Source: Winogradskya consettensis
Lineage (GTDB): Bacteria > Actinomycetota > Actinomycetes > Mycobacteriales > Micromonosporaceae
Assembly (NCBI RefSeq): GCF_018332715.1
Contig: NZ_BOQP01000040.1
Coordinates: forward strand, 1 to 64,000
DNA: 64,000 nt
Direction of reading: 5' to 3'
In this document: in pieces, positions 17,377-26,714 of the stretch
How the letters are laid out: every line of letters starts with the position of its first letter
Numbering within the stretch: position 1 is the stretch's first letter
The notes under the pieces: model-generated
Database searches by the model: none
Seen by the model: the letters and a program-made list of their open reading frames with translations, nothing else
What the model was told of the DNA's origin: nothing
Made by a program: the position numbers and the translations under genes

Positions 17377-17772
17377 TCACCTCACGAAACGTGCGATATC
17401 CTCACGCAGTTTCTCGTCGTCCTCGAGGTCGCCCGGGTCGACCGACCGGGCGACGTCCGCCAAGCGCTCACGCTCAGCCGGGTTCGCCACCCAGTACTCG
17501 GCGGGCACCTGCCGCAACACGGCCGCCAGCAGATCGCCCGGGTAGTAGTCACCCTCGGCGAGGGGGTCCCGCTCCAGCACCTCCAACGCGAGCGGCACCA
17601 GCGTCGCCACCCCCACCCGCTGGCCGATCAGCACCCGCAGCTCCTCGACGTCCAGCGCACCGACGGGCTTGCGACGCAGCCGGTGCACGGTCTCCATCAG
17701 CTTCGGCGCGTCGGCGGGTGCGCTGCCCCACACGCGGTTCTCGATCTCCTCGAGCGACTGCTCCCGCGACAT
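17377..17772 (-). CDS. CdiI-type (CdiI_2) contact-dependent inhibition immunity protein, orphan
   Basis: The 131-residue protein has the conserved run of CdiI_2 family immunity proteins: SLEEIENRVWGSAP, LRRKPVGALDVEELRVLIGQ, RVGVATLVPLALEVLERDPLAEGDYYPGDLLAAVL and PAEYW. Family members bind and neutralise CdiA-CT or related nuclease toxins. No toxin or two-partner secretion gene is adjacent. Free-standing copies are frequent in actinobacteria, so it may protect against kin toxins or have been recruited for another role. Codon use is normal for the genome, so it does not look recently acquired. Confidence 0.8.
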   Translation of the reverse strand: MSREQSLEEIENRVWGSAPADAPKLMETVHRLRRKPVGALDVEELRVLIGQRVGVATLVPLALEVLERDPLAEGDYYPGDLLAAVLRQVPAEYWVANPAERERLADVARSVDPGDLEDDEKLREDIARFVR

Positions 17773-17847
17773 CTCTTCTCCTCGGACTCAAGGGGGCGCG
17801 CTGGCCCGCAACGGTGAGACCGGCGGGGAAGACCCTAGACTCCGGCT

Positions 17848-18048
17848 GTGATCGACGACCCGGTCGCGCAGCGGAGTCTCGGCTTTCTGGTCCAGGTGGA
17901 GGATCCCGGCCGGGCCATGTCGCTCTACCGGGCCGCGGCCGAGGGCGGGGACGCCATCGCCGCTTTCAACGTCGGTATGACGCTCGGCAAGTCACCCGCG
18001 GCGGTCCCGTGGCTGCGGCAGGCCGCCGCGGCCGGTGCCCGCGGCCTC
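17848..18048 (+). pseudogene. Truncated TPR/Sel1-like repeat gene fragment
   Basis: From GTG 17848 about 65 codons read as a Sel1/TPR-type repeat protein (GRAMSLYRAAAEGGDAIAAFNVGMTLGKSPAAVPWLRQAAAAGA). The frame then runs into sequence antisense to the C-terminus of the flavin monooxygenase, where it continues to a stop at 18105 with no protein character. The abrupt end beside the stop codon of the convergent gene (18047) suggests the rest of the gene was lost by deletion. Confidence 0.5.
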
Positions 18049-19252
18049 AGGCGTACTCGGGGAGTTGCCAGGCACCGCCGCGGTCCTGCTTGGCCATGCG
18101 GGTGACCAGGTCGGGGATGCGCAGGAAGCAGGCAAGGGACGTGACGGCGTGGAGGGTGTCGATCTCGAACTGGTGCATCGGCATGCCGAGCTTCAACAGC
18201 TGAGGCTTCACCTCGGCCTGGATCTTGTCGACGAACGGCCGCAGCGTGGTGTCGTAGTTCGCCAGGGCTGCGGGCAGGTCGTCCGGGTTGCGGTTGAGTT
18301 CGCCGGCCAGGACGTACGCGCCGACGAGCCCGCCCGAGATGCCCATGCCGCTGTACGGCGAGGCACAGTGGGCGGCGTCCCCGACCAGCACGACGCGTCC
18401 CTGGGACCACGTGTCCGTGCGTACCTGGAGCACTTCCTGGGAGTAAAAGCTTTCCGTCGTCTGCATGCCCTCGATGAACCGCTGCGTCTGCCAACCCGCG
18501 TTGCGGAACCGGCCCGCCCAGAATTCCTTCTGCCGTTCGACCGGCTCCCGGTGCACGGCCGATGCCTCCGCGGACTGCTCCCGGAGCACGAAGTACGCCT
18601 GGGTGTCGGCCGGGTTGTGACTCCTGCGCATGATCATGCGACCACCCGGGGCCAGGTACGTGTCGCGGATGTTGCTGTCCGACGCGATGCGCGGCACGAA
18701 CCAGTACGCCATGTGGATCCCCACCCGCCAGTAGGGGTCCGCGTCGTCGGGCAGCAGGGCCCGGCGGATCCGTGATCCCTGCCCGTCAGCGCCGACCAGC
18801 AGGTCGAATTCGCCGGACGTGCCATCGGAGAAGTACGCGATGACATGCTTCTCGTCCTGCTCGAAGCTGTCCACGCTGACGCCGAAGACGTACTCCACGT
18901 CGTTCCTCGTCGCGTCGTGCAGGATACGGACCAGGTCGCCGCGCATGATCTCGTACTCGGAGGTCAGGGACTGTTTTCCCTGCCCGGACGTGTTGGCCAT
19001 GATCGTCGCCCGGGCCCGGCCCCGGCTGTTGACGAAGGCGACCCCGGCCTCGTCGACGAGCTTGTCCCGGACGGCGCCGAGCAGCCCCATGCGCTTGACG
19101 GCGTCGATGCCCTGCCCGCGCAGGTCGACCTGCGCGCCGGTCGCGCGCAGGGCCGGGAAGCGCTCGGCGACGACGACCTGGTGCCCGCCCCGGGCCAGCC
19201 AGAAGGCCAGCGCCTGCCCCGCGATGCCGCCACCGGCGATGAGGATCTTCAT
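18047..19252 (-). CDS. FAD-dependent monooxygenase, Tet(X)-like
   Basis: Class A flavoprotein monooxygenase of 401 residues. The Rossmann motif ILIAGGGIAGQALAFWLARGG is at the N-terminus. GAQVDLRGQGIDAVKRMGLL and MRGDLVRILHDA parallel the corresponding blocks of Tet(X) (DL...GQEAMKKAGL; NRNDLRAILL). The DG motif is LLVGADGQGSRIRR, and the second FAD/ribityl motif is VVLVGDAAHCASPYSGMG. Such enzymes hydroxylate aromatic or polyketide substrates with NADPH and O2; Tet(X) inactivates tetracyclines. The gene is divergent from a TetR whose C-terminal domain and three tetO-like operators match tetracycline control, which strengthens, but does not prove, a tetracycline-type substrate. Confidence 0.85.
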   Translation of the reverse strand: MKILIAGGGIAGQALAFWLARGGHQVVVAERFPALRATGAQVDLRGQGIDAVKRMGLLGAVRDKLVDEAGVAFVNSRGRARATIMANTSGQGKQSLTSEYEIMRGDLVRILHDATRNDVEYVFGVSVDSFEQDEKHVIAYFSDGTSGEFDLLVGADGQGSRIRRALLPDDADPYWRVGIHMAYWFVPRIASDSNIRDTYLAPGGRMIMRRSHNPADTQAYFVLREQSAEASAVHREPVERQKEFWAGRFRNAGWQTQRFIEGMQTTESFYSQEVLQVRTDTWSQGRVVLVGDAAHCASPYSGMGISGGLVGAYVLAGELNRNPDDLPAALANYDTTLRPFVDKIQAEVKPQLLKLGMPMHQFEIDTLHAVTSLACFLRIPDLVTRMAKQDRGGAWQLPEYA

Positions 19253-19265
19253 GTCGTCAACTCCA

Positions 19266-19329
19266 ACCTATCAGTGAAAGGTAACGGTCGCCTATCGGCG
19301 ATAGGTTTGTCAAGGACTATCACTGATAG
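19266..19329. promoter_or_regulatory. Three tetO-like operators
   Basis: The 86-base intergenic region holds three related palindromes. They are ACCTATCAGTGAAAGGT (19266-19282, one mismatch between arms), CCTATCGGCGATAGG (19291-19305, perfect) and CTATCACTGATAG (19317-19329, perfect). Centres lie at 19274, 19298 and 19323, about 24-25 bp apart. The core CTATCA-N-TGATAG is that of classical tetO (TCTATCATTGATAGA). One operator abuts the monooxygenase start and another ends 9 bases before the tetR ATG, so both genes should be repressed. Confidence 0.88.
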
Positions 19330-19338
19330 GCTGGCGAC

Positions 19339-19878
19339 ATGGCCAAGCTGAACCGGGATTCCGTCATCGCCGAGGCGCTCGACCTGCTCGACGAGGTCGG
19401 CCTCGACGCCGTGAGCACGCGGCAGCTCGCGAGGCGGCTGGGCGTCGAGCAGCCGTCGCTCTACTGGCACTTCCACAAGAAGGAAGACCTGCTCAGCGCC
19501 ATGGCGGAAGCGGCCATGGCACCCCACGCGGCCGCTCCCCTGCCGGCCCCGTCGGACGACTGGCGGAACTGGTTCGCCGAGAACACCCGCAGCTTCCGCC
19601 GGACCCTGCTGCTGCGCCGCGACGGCGCGAGGCTGCACGCCGGATCAATGCCCGCCGGCAAGGACCTCGACCGAGCCCTGCAAAAGTACGAATTCCTGGT
19701 CGCCGCCGGCCTGCCCGAGCCCGATGTCCGCACGGCGATGCTGGCCACCAGCCGCTACACCGTCGGCAGCGTCCTCGAGGAGCAGGCGAACGCCGCCCCG
19801 GGCACCGATCACGAACCGGCGTTCGACGCCGGCCTGGCGCTCATTCTCGACGGCCTGGCCCTCAAACTGCGGGCGTAG
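19339..19878 (+). CDS. TetR repressor of the tetracycline-repressor (TetR_C) type
   Basis: A 179-residue repressor whose N-terminus closely follows classical TetR: KLNRDSVIAEALDLLDEVGLDAVSTRQLARRLGVEQPSLYWHFHKKEDLLSAM (compare [52 protein letters not shown]). The ligand domain has LRRDGARLHAG and ASRYTVGSVLEEQA, again as in TetR (LSHRDGAKVHLG; TLGCVLEDQE). It is divergent from a Tet(X)-like monooxygenase with tetO-like sites between them. The expected role is release from DNA on binding a tetracycline-like ligand. Confidence 0.92.
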   Translation: MAKLNRDSVIAEALDLLDEVGLDAVSTRQLARRLGVEQPSLYWHFHKKEDLLSAMAEAAMAPHAAAPLPAPSDDWRNWFAENTRSFRRTLLLRRDGARLHAGSMPAGKDLDRALQKYEFLVAAGLPEPDVRTAMLATSRYTVGSVLEEQANAAPGTDHEPAFDAGLALILDGLALKLRA

Positions 19879-19957
19879 AACCTCAGCTGGGGAAGCCCTG
19901 CACCACCGCGAGCGCCAAACACTTCACCAGGACCGACCTGAGCGCTGAGCCCGCCAC

Positions 19958-20005
19958 GGGTGCGGGCTCAGCGCGTTCGCCGGGTGCGGGCTCAGCGCGT
20001 TCGCC
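19958..20005. repeat. 24-bp tandem duplication across the permease stop codon
   Basis: Two identical 24-base units (GGGTGCGGGCTCAGCGCG plus TTCGCC) occupy 19958-19981 and 19982-20005, with a partial third beginning GGGTGA. The duplication includes the stop codon and last codons of the YjfF-like permease and fills the gap to the convergent tetR gene. Confidence 0.85.
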
Positions 20006-21002
20006 GGGTGACGGCTCGTTGCAGGACGATGAAGGCGAAGAGCAGGACGCCCACGACGATGCGGGTCCACCAGGAGCTGAGTGTGCCCTGGAAGGTGATG
20101 ATGGTCTGGATGAGGCCCAGGACCAGCACGCCGAGCACCGTACCGAAAAGGTAGCCGGACCCGCCCGTGAGCAGGACCCCGCCGATGACCACCGCGGCGA
20201 TGGCGTCGAGTTCCATGCCCTGGGCGTTCAGGCTGTAGCCGGAGCTCATGTAGAAGCTGTAGAGGACGCCGCCGAGGGCGGAGCAGAAGCCGCTGAGGGT
20301 GTAGACCGCGATCCGGGTACGCCCGACCGGGAGCCCCATCAGCAACGCCGAGTCCGCGCTGCCGCCGATGGCGTACACCGTGCGGCCGAAGCGGGTGTAG
20401 GCCAGGACGTACGCGCCGATCAGGACCACGATGAGGGCGATCACCACGCTCGTGGAGATGAAGACTCCGGGGCCGAAGCGGATGCGTTCCTCGGCCATCG
20501 CGGTCCAGAAGCCGTCGGTGATCGGGATGGAGTTGCGGTTGATGAGCAGGGCGATGCCGCGGGCCAGGAACATGCCGGCGAGGGTGGCGATGAACGGTTC
20601 CACCTGGAAGAAGTGGATGACCGCGCCCATGCCCAGCCCGAGGACGGTGCCGATGAGCAGGACCAGGGGCAGGACGACGGCCGCGGGCCAGCCGGCGTGG
20701 AGCAGGGTCGCGGCGACGGTGGTCGTGAGGGCGACGACCGCGCCCACGGACAGGTCGATGCCGCCGGTGAGGATCACGAACGTCATGCCCGCGGCGACGA
20801 CGAGCAGGAACGCGTTGTCGACGAAGATGTTCAGGACGACCTGGGTGTCGGAGAAGCCGCGGTAGTTCGCGACGCCCACGGCGTACATGATGATTAAAAG
20901 CGCGAGTGTCGCCAGGACCGGGACGTGCCGGCGGTTTTGTTTCAGGACGCGGTTGCGGGCCTTCGCCGGTGGTGTGCCGGGCGGGGCGGTGACGTCGATC
21001 AT
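19992..21002 (-). CDS. yjfF: Sugar ABC transporter permease, YjfF-like (galactofuranose)
   Basis: A 336-residue permease of the BPD_transp_2 (ribose/galactofuranose) family with about 9-10 membrane helices. It matches E. coli YjfF closely: DNAFLLVVAAGMTFVILTGGIDLSVGAVVAL, PFIATLAGMFLARGIALLI, SIPITDGFW, YAIGGSADSALLMGLPV, ELDAIAAVVIGGVLLTGGSGYLFGT and TFQGTLSSWWTRI. It is the last gene of the importer operon, overlapping the upstream permease by 4 bases (ATGA at 20999-21002), which implies translational coupling. In E. coli the pair YtfT/YjfF forms the membrane channel for galactofuranose uptake. Confidence 0.9.
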   Translation of the reverse strand: MIDVTAPPGTPPAKARNRVLKQNRRHVPVLATLALLIIMYAVGVANYRGFSDTQVVLNIFVDNAFLLVVAAGMTFVILTGGIDLSVGAVVALTTTVAATLLHAGWPAAVVLPLVLLIGTVLGLGMGAVIHFFQVEPFIATLAGMFLARGIALLINRNSIPITDGFWTAMAEERIRFGPGVFISTSVVIALIVVLIGAYVLAYTRFGRTVYAIGGSADSALLMGLPVGRTRIAVYTLSGFCSALGGVLYSFYMSSGYSLNAQGMELDAIAAVVIGGVLLTGGSGYLFGTVLGVLVLGLIQTIITFQGTLSSWWTRIVVGVLLFAFIVLQRAVTRRTR

Positions 21003-22005
21003 GCGGAGGCTCCCACTCGCGAGGGACGGCGCAGCACCTTGGCCCGGAAGGCGGCGGACTGGACGAGGCAGAGGACGATGACGACGATCGCCTTGAAGAG
21101 CAACGTCGTCTCGACGGGGATGCCGATGCTGACGGTCGTGACGTTGAGGGTCTCGATGAGTACGGCGCCGAGCACCGTGCCCGCGAGGGAGAACCGGCCG
21201 CCGGTGAGTCTCGTGCCGCCGATCACGACGGCGAGGATGGCGTCCAGCTCGATGAGGTTGCCGGCCGCGTTGCTGTCGGCGCTGGAGACGTTGGAGCTGT
21301 AGATCAGCCCGGCGATGCCCGCGCAGATCGCGGAGAAGACGTAGACCATGATCGTGAGGCGGCGGGCCTGGATGCCGGCGAGCCGGCTCGCGGTGGGACT
21401 GCCGCCGACCGCTTCGATCAGCAATCCCAGCGCGGTACGCCGGGTGAGCACCACCGCGATCGCGACCATCCCGGCGGCGATGAGCACCGACACGGGCAGC
21501 GCGATGGTGTAGCCGGCACCGATCACCTTGTACGGCGCGGACGTCACGTTGAGGATCTGCCCGTCGGTGATCAGCTGGGCGATGCCACGCCCGGCCACCA
21601 TCAGGATCAGCGTCGCGATGATCGGCTGGATCCCGATGCTCGCGACCAGCGCGCCGTTCCAGATGCCGAGCACCAGGGAGAGCGCGATCCCGGCCGCGCA
21701 GGCCAGCAGCACGCCGGTGACGCTGTTCTGGTTGTCCAGGTCACCGATCAGCAGGCAGGCCAGGGCGCCGGAGATCGCCATGACCGAGCCGACCGAGAGG
21801 TCGATGCCGCCGGTCGCGATGACCAGGGTCATGCCGATGCCCACCAGGATCAGCGGGGCGCTGCGGCGCAGGATGTCGATGATCGAGCCGTACAGGTGAC
21901 CGTCGTGCACGGTGATGCTGAAGAAGCCCGACGAGAAGAAGATGTTGCTGGCCAGCAGCGCCACGAGGATGGCGGCGGGCCAGAAGAGCCGGTGCCGGAC
22001 GAAGC

Positions 22006-22009
<4 letters not shown>
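20999..22009 (-). CDS. ytfT: Sugar ABC transporter permease, YtfT-like (galactofuranose)
   Basis: A 336-residue BPD_transp_2 permease with the family blocks TLVIATGGIDLSVGSVMAISGALA, QPIIATLILMVAGRGIAQLITDGQI, VGGSPTASRLAGI and ELDAILAVVIGGTRLTGGRFSLAGT. It partners the second permease to make a heterodimeric channel. It overlaps the ATPase gene by 4 bases upstream (22006-22009) and the second permease by 4 bases downstream, so all three are translationally coupled. Assignment to galactofuranose follows from gene order Q-R-T-yjfF and the strong YjfF match rather than from this protein alone. Confidence 0.88.
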
Positions 22010-23532
<1,523 letters not shown>

Positions 23533-23543
23533 GTGCGAACCTC

Positions 23544-24530
23544 TCAGTACTTGCGCTCGGCCAGGACTGCCTTGGCCTGCTCGGGGGTGAAGGTGGTCTC
23601 CTCGGTCAGCACGCGCTGCGGCACGGTCTCGCCGGCCTTGACCTTCTTGGCGAGATCCATCAGCTGCGGGCCGAGCAGCGGGCTGCACTCCACGATGTAG
23701 TTGATCTTGCCTTCGGACAGCGCCGTCATACCGTCCTTGACCGCGTCCACCGTGATGATCTTGATGTCGGTGCCGGGCTTCTTGCCGGCCGCCTCGATCG
23801 CCTCGATCGCGCCGAGACCCATGTCGTCGTTGTGCGCGTAGAGCACGTCGATCTTGGGCTGGGCCTTGAGGAACGTCTCCATGACCTGCTTGCCGTCGGT
23901 CCGGGTGAACTGCCCCGTCTGCGACGCGACGACCTTGAACTTCGGGTCCGCCTTGATGACGTCGGCGAATCCGGCCTTGCGGTCGTTGGCGGGTGCCGCT
24001 CCGGGCGTACCCTGCAGCTCCACGATGTTGACCGGATCGGTCTTGCCCGTGTAGTCCTTGACCAGCCATTCGCCGGCCTTCTTGCCCTCGAGCACGAAGT
24101 CCGAGCCGATGAACGTTTTGTAGAGCGACGTGTCCTGCGAGTCCACCGCGCGGTCGGTGAGGATGACCGGGATGTTCGCGTCCTTGGCCTCCTTGAGCAC
24201 GGTGTCCCAGCCGGACTCCACCACCGGCGAGAACGCGATCACGTCGACCCGCTGGGTGATGAAGTTGCGGATCGCCTTGATCTGGTTCTCCTGCTTGCCC
24301 TGCGCGTCGGAGAACTTGAGCTCGACACCCGCGGACGCGGCCGACTCCTGGATCGACTTGGTGTTCGCCGTGCGCCAGCCGCTCTCGGCACCGACCTGGG
24401 AGAACCCGAGGACCAGCTTGCCGTCGCCACCACCGCTACCACTGTCGCCGTCGTCGCCACCACACCCGCTGAGGGCCGAGGTGATCAATAATCCACTCAG
24501 TACGGCGGCGGTCCATCTCTTCGACACCAC
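23544..24530 (-). CDS. ytfQ: Sugar-binding lipoprotein, YtfQ-like (galactofuranose)
   Basis: A 328-residue periplasmic-binding-protein-like (Peripla_BP_4) lipoprotein: a lipobox LSGC at residues 20-23 after a short signal, then a Gly/Ser/Asp linker. The mature part matches YtfQ: LVLGFSQVGAESGWRTANTKSI, NFITQRVDVIAFSPVVESGWDTVLKEAKDANIPVILTDRAVDS, VLYAHNDDMGLGAIEAIEAAGKKPG and FTPEQAKAVLAERKY. YtfQ binds galactofuranose. It is the first gene of a four-gene operon, 11 bases before the ATPase, and is preceded by LacI-type operator candidates. Confidence 0.92.
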   Translation of the reverse strand: MVSKRWTAAVLSGLLITSALSGCGGDDGDSGSGGGDGKLVLGFSQVGAESGWRTANTKSIQESAASAGVELKFSDAQGKQENQIKAIRNFITQRVDVIAFSPVVESGWDTVLKEAKDANIPVILTDRAVDSQDTSLYKTFIGSDFVLEGKKAGEWLVKDYTGKTDPVNIVELQGTPGAAPANDRKAGFADVIKADPKFKVVASQTGQFTRTDGKQVMETFLKAQPKIDVLYAHNDDMGLGAIEAIEAAGKKPGTDIKIITVDAVKDGMTALSEGKINYIVECSPLLGPQLMDLAKKVKAGETVPQRVLTEETTFTPEQAKAVLAERKY

Positions 24531-24548
24531 AACACGCTCCTGGGGGGC

Positions 24549-24668
24549 TGTTAGCGTTCACAATTGAGATTGATCGATGTAGCGGCCGATACTCACCCTG
24601 CCGGGGAGGGACGGCGGGAGGCCAATGTGGCCTGAACCACATTGATTTCGGAAGTGTTACCGTTCTCA
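24549..24668. promoter_or_regulatory. Two LacI-type operators and a palindrome between ytfQ and lacI-type gene
   Basis: TGTTAGCGTTCACA (24549-24562) and TGTTACCGTTCTCA (24655-24668) share the pattern TGTTA-S-CGTTC-W-CA and resemble the LacI-family palindrome TGTTAGCGCTAACA. One lies 19 bases upstream of the ytfQ start, the other 52 bases before the regulator's GTG. Between them is a separate perfect palindrome with 8-base arms CAATGTGG (24623-24630) and CCACATTG (24637-24644), spacer 6, which may bind another protein. Two operators about 106 bp apart would allow looping by a LacI tetramer. Confidence 0.65.
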
Positions 24669-24719
24669 ACCGCAGCGTCAAGAGTCGATTTCTGTCCGTG
24701 ATGAACGACAGGGGGTCGG

Positions 24720-25778
24720 GTGCCACTCCAGAAGGCTCCACGGGGCACGGTGATGCGCGACGTGGCCAAACTGGCCGGGGTCTCGCACCAGACGGTGTCC
24801 AGAGTGCTCAATGAGCACCCCAACGTCCGTCCCGAGACCCGGCTGCGGGTCCTGGAAGCCATGCGATCACTCAACTACCGGCGCAACCTGGCCGCCCGCA
24901 CACTGGTCACCCGCCGCTCGAACACGCTCGGCATCATCGGCTTCGAGACCACGCTCTTCGGTCCGGCGTCGATGCTCTACGGCATCGAGAGCGCCGCCCG
25001 GGAAGCGGGTTACCTGGTCAGCATCGCCACCGTCCGCAACCTGGAACGCGCCGACGTCCTCAGCGCCGTCGACCGCCTCGCCCAGCACGCCGTGGACGGC
25101 ATCATCGCGATCGCGCCGAAGACCGCGGTCACCAGTGCGCTGATGCAGGCACCGACCGACCTGTTCTGCGTGGCCGTCGGCGGGGCGGGAGACTCCGAGG
25201 CGGTCCCCACCGTACGCATGGACAACGCCGAGGGCGCGTGCCTGGCCACCCAGCACCTGCTCGATCTCGGGCACGCCACCGTCCACCACGCGGCCGGCCC
25301 CGGCGACTGGCCCGAGGCCCACGAACGCACCGAGGGCTGGCGCCGCACGCTCTACGCGGCGGGCGCCGTCGTGCCTCCCGTACATCCACAATGGTGGGAC
25401 GCGGCCTCCGGCTACGAACAGGGCCGCGCCATGGCCGCCGACCCGGCCGTCACCGCGATCTTCTGCGCCAACGACCGCATCGCGCTCGGCGTGCTGCGCG
25501 CCCTGCACGAGGCCGGCCGCAAGGTCCCCGAGGAGGTCAGCGTCGTCGGCTTCGACGACATGCCGGACTCCGGCTTCTTCCTGCCCCCGCTCACCACGGT
25601 CAGCCAGAACTTCGGCGAGCTCGGCCGGCGCAGCCTCGCACTGCTGCTGGAGCACATGAACCGCCCCAGCGACGCCGAGACGGTCGACCACGTCATCGTG
25701 GAACCCACGCTCGTGCACCGGGCCAGCACGGCACCACCGCCCCGCCGTGCTCCGCGCGGCTCACAGGATGCACCCTGA
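24720..25778 (+). CDS. LacI-family repressor of the galactofuranose importer
   Basis: A 352-residue regulator. The HTH is VMRDVAKLAGVSHQTVSRVLNEHPNVRPETRLRVLEAMRSLNYRRNLAARTL, including the hinge helix (RRNLAARTL). The sugar-binding core includes TLGIIGFETTLFGPASMLYGIESAAREAGY, AIFCANDRIALGVLRALHEAGRKVPEEVSVVGFDDMPDSGFFLPPLTTV. The divergent orientation and paired operator-like sites imply control of the ytfQRT-yjfF operon and itself, with a galactofuranose-type sugar as inducer. The start is GTG 24720; an internal ATG at 24753 would cut off only the residues before the HTH. Confidence 0.9.
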   Translation: MPLQKAPRGTVMRDVAKLAGVSHQTVSRVLNEHPNVRPETRLRVLEAMRSLNYRRNLAARTLVTRRSNTLGIIGFETTLFGPASMLYGIESAAREAGYLVSIATVRNLERADVLSAVDRLAQHAVDGIIAIAPKTAVTSALMQAPTDLFCVAVGGAGDSEAVPTVRMDNAEGACLATQHLLDLGHATVHHAAGPGDWPEAHERTEGWRRTLYAAGAVVPPVHPQWWDAASGYEQGRAMAADPAVTAIFCANDRIALGVLRALHEAGRKVPEEVSVVGFDDMPDSGFFLPPLTTVSQNFGELGRRSLALLLEHMNRPSDAETVDHVIVEPTLVHRASTAPPPRRAPRGSQDAP

Positions 25779-25857
25779 ACGGTCGGCAACGGTAGGTGGC
25801 CATCACACTGCCAAAGCCTTCGCCGCGCGATCTACTGGAAAGGTGAGAGGAGCGGCG

Positions 25858-26172
25858 ATGATGACCCTTCGATGTACCCCGTTCACGGTCACCTATTCGG
25901 AATTCCCCTCCCGGCTGCGGCTGGCCGGCGAGCTGGACATGCAGACCCTGCCGGTCCTCGACCGCGCCCTCGAAGAGCTCCTGGACGCCGCCGGCCACGG
26001 CTGGATCGACCTGACCGGCCTGACGTTCATGGACGTCGGCGGCATGCGGGCACTCGCGCTCGCCGCCCGGGCGATGCGCGAGGCCCGCAGAGAACTGCAC
26101 CTCACCGGAGCCGCCCCGAACCTGCACACCATGGCGCGCATCCTGGGCTGGTCCCACATCTTCCAGCAGTAG
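25858..26172 (+). CDS. STAS-domain anti-sigma factor antagonist
   Basis: A 104-residue single STAS domain: RLRLAGELDMQTLPVLDRALEELLDAAGHGWIDLTGLTFMDVGGMRALALAARAMREARRELHLTGA. The phosphorylatable serine of SpoIIAA-type antagonists, normally in DxSG, is replaced by VGG (MDVGGM), so regulation by HPK-type phosphorylation at that position is unlikely. ATG 25858 (or the adjacent ATG 25861) has GAGAGGAG upstream; 37 further codons upstream lack coding character. It converges on the lipoprotein gene, with stops 3 bases apart. Confidence 0.85.
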   Translation: MMTLRCTPFTVTYSEFPSRLRLAGELDMQTLPVLDRALEELLDAAGHGWIDLTGLTFMDVGGMRALALAARAMREARRELHLTGAAPNLHTMARILGWSHIFQQ

Positions 26173-26174
26173 CC

Positions 26175-26714
26175 TCACCAGTCCGGATGGCGGCACAACC
26201 CCGGATCCTGCGGGCCGGAAACCCCCGCGTCAGGGGGCGCCATCGGCACGGCGACGTCCACGCTGCCGCCCTCGGTGAACGTGAACCGGACCGACACGCT
26301 GTAGCCGTACGTCATCTCGGCCTTGATCTTCCTGGCGATCAGATAGCCACCGTCGGGCGGCACGAGCAGGCTGCAGCCCTGGGCGGCGACGGCGACCGGG
26401 AGCCGATGCACGCCGTCGGGGGTGACCTCGGCCGGAATCACCGCGTTGTCCCCCGCCGGGCCGGGCCCGACGGCGCTGAGCTGGACCGTCGACGTCGCCT
26501 CGCTGACGATCCGGACCACCAGCGGCACGTCGGACCCGGCCGGGTAACCGTCCTGCCGGAACGGCACCATCAGGTCCAGCAGCCGCATCGGGCCGGCCTG
26601 CGCGTCGGCACCCTGCACCGCGGGTGCCTCGTTGCTGGTCTGCGCCTCCTGACCGGCCCCGCACGCCGACGCCGTGACCAGCACACAACCGAGCAGCATC
26701 AGGATCTTCCGCAT
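26175..26714 (-). CDS. Putative lipoprotein, 179 aa
   Basis: Unrecognised beyond its export signal: MRKILMLLGCVLVTASACGAG carries a lipobox (TASAC, C18). The mature part is predicted beta-rich (DVPLVVRIVSEATSTVQLSAVGPG; YGYSVSVRFTFTEGGSVDVAVPM), like an Ig-type or copper-chaperone-like extracytoplasmic fold, but no metal motif is visible. It overlaps the stop of the PrsW-like gene upstream (TGATG at 26716-26712), so the two are translationally coupled and may act together at the membrane. A similar-sized lipoprotein with the same plan (GDVxLTATxxTxAP...) is encoded at 40649-41221. Confidence 0.75.
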   Translation of the reverse strand: MRKILMLLGCVLVTASACGAGQEAQTSNEAPAVQGADAQAGPMRLLDLMVPFRQDGYPAGSDVPLVVRIVSEATSTVQLSAVGPGPAGDNAVIPAEVTPDGVHRLPVAVAAQGCSLLVPPDGGYLIARKIKAEMTYGYSVSVRFTFTEGGSVDVAVPMAPPDAGVSGPQDPGLCRHPDW

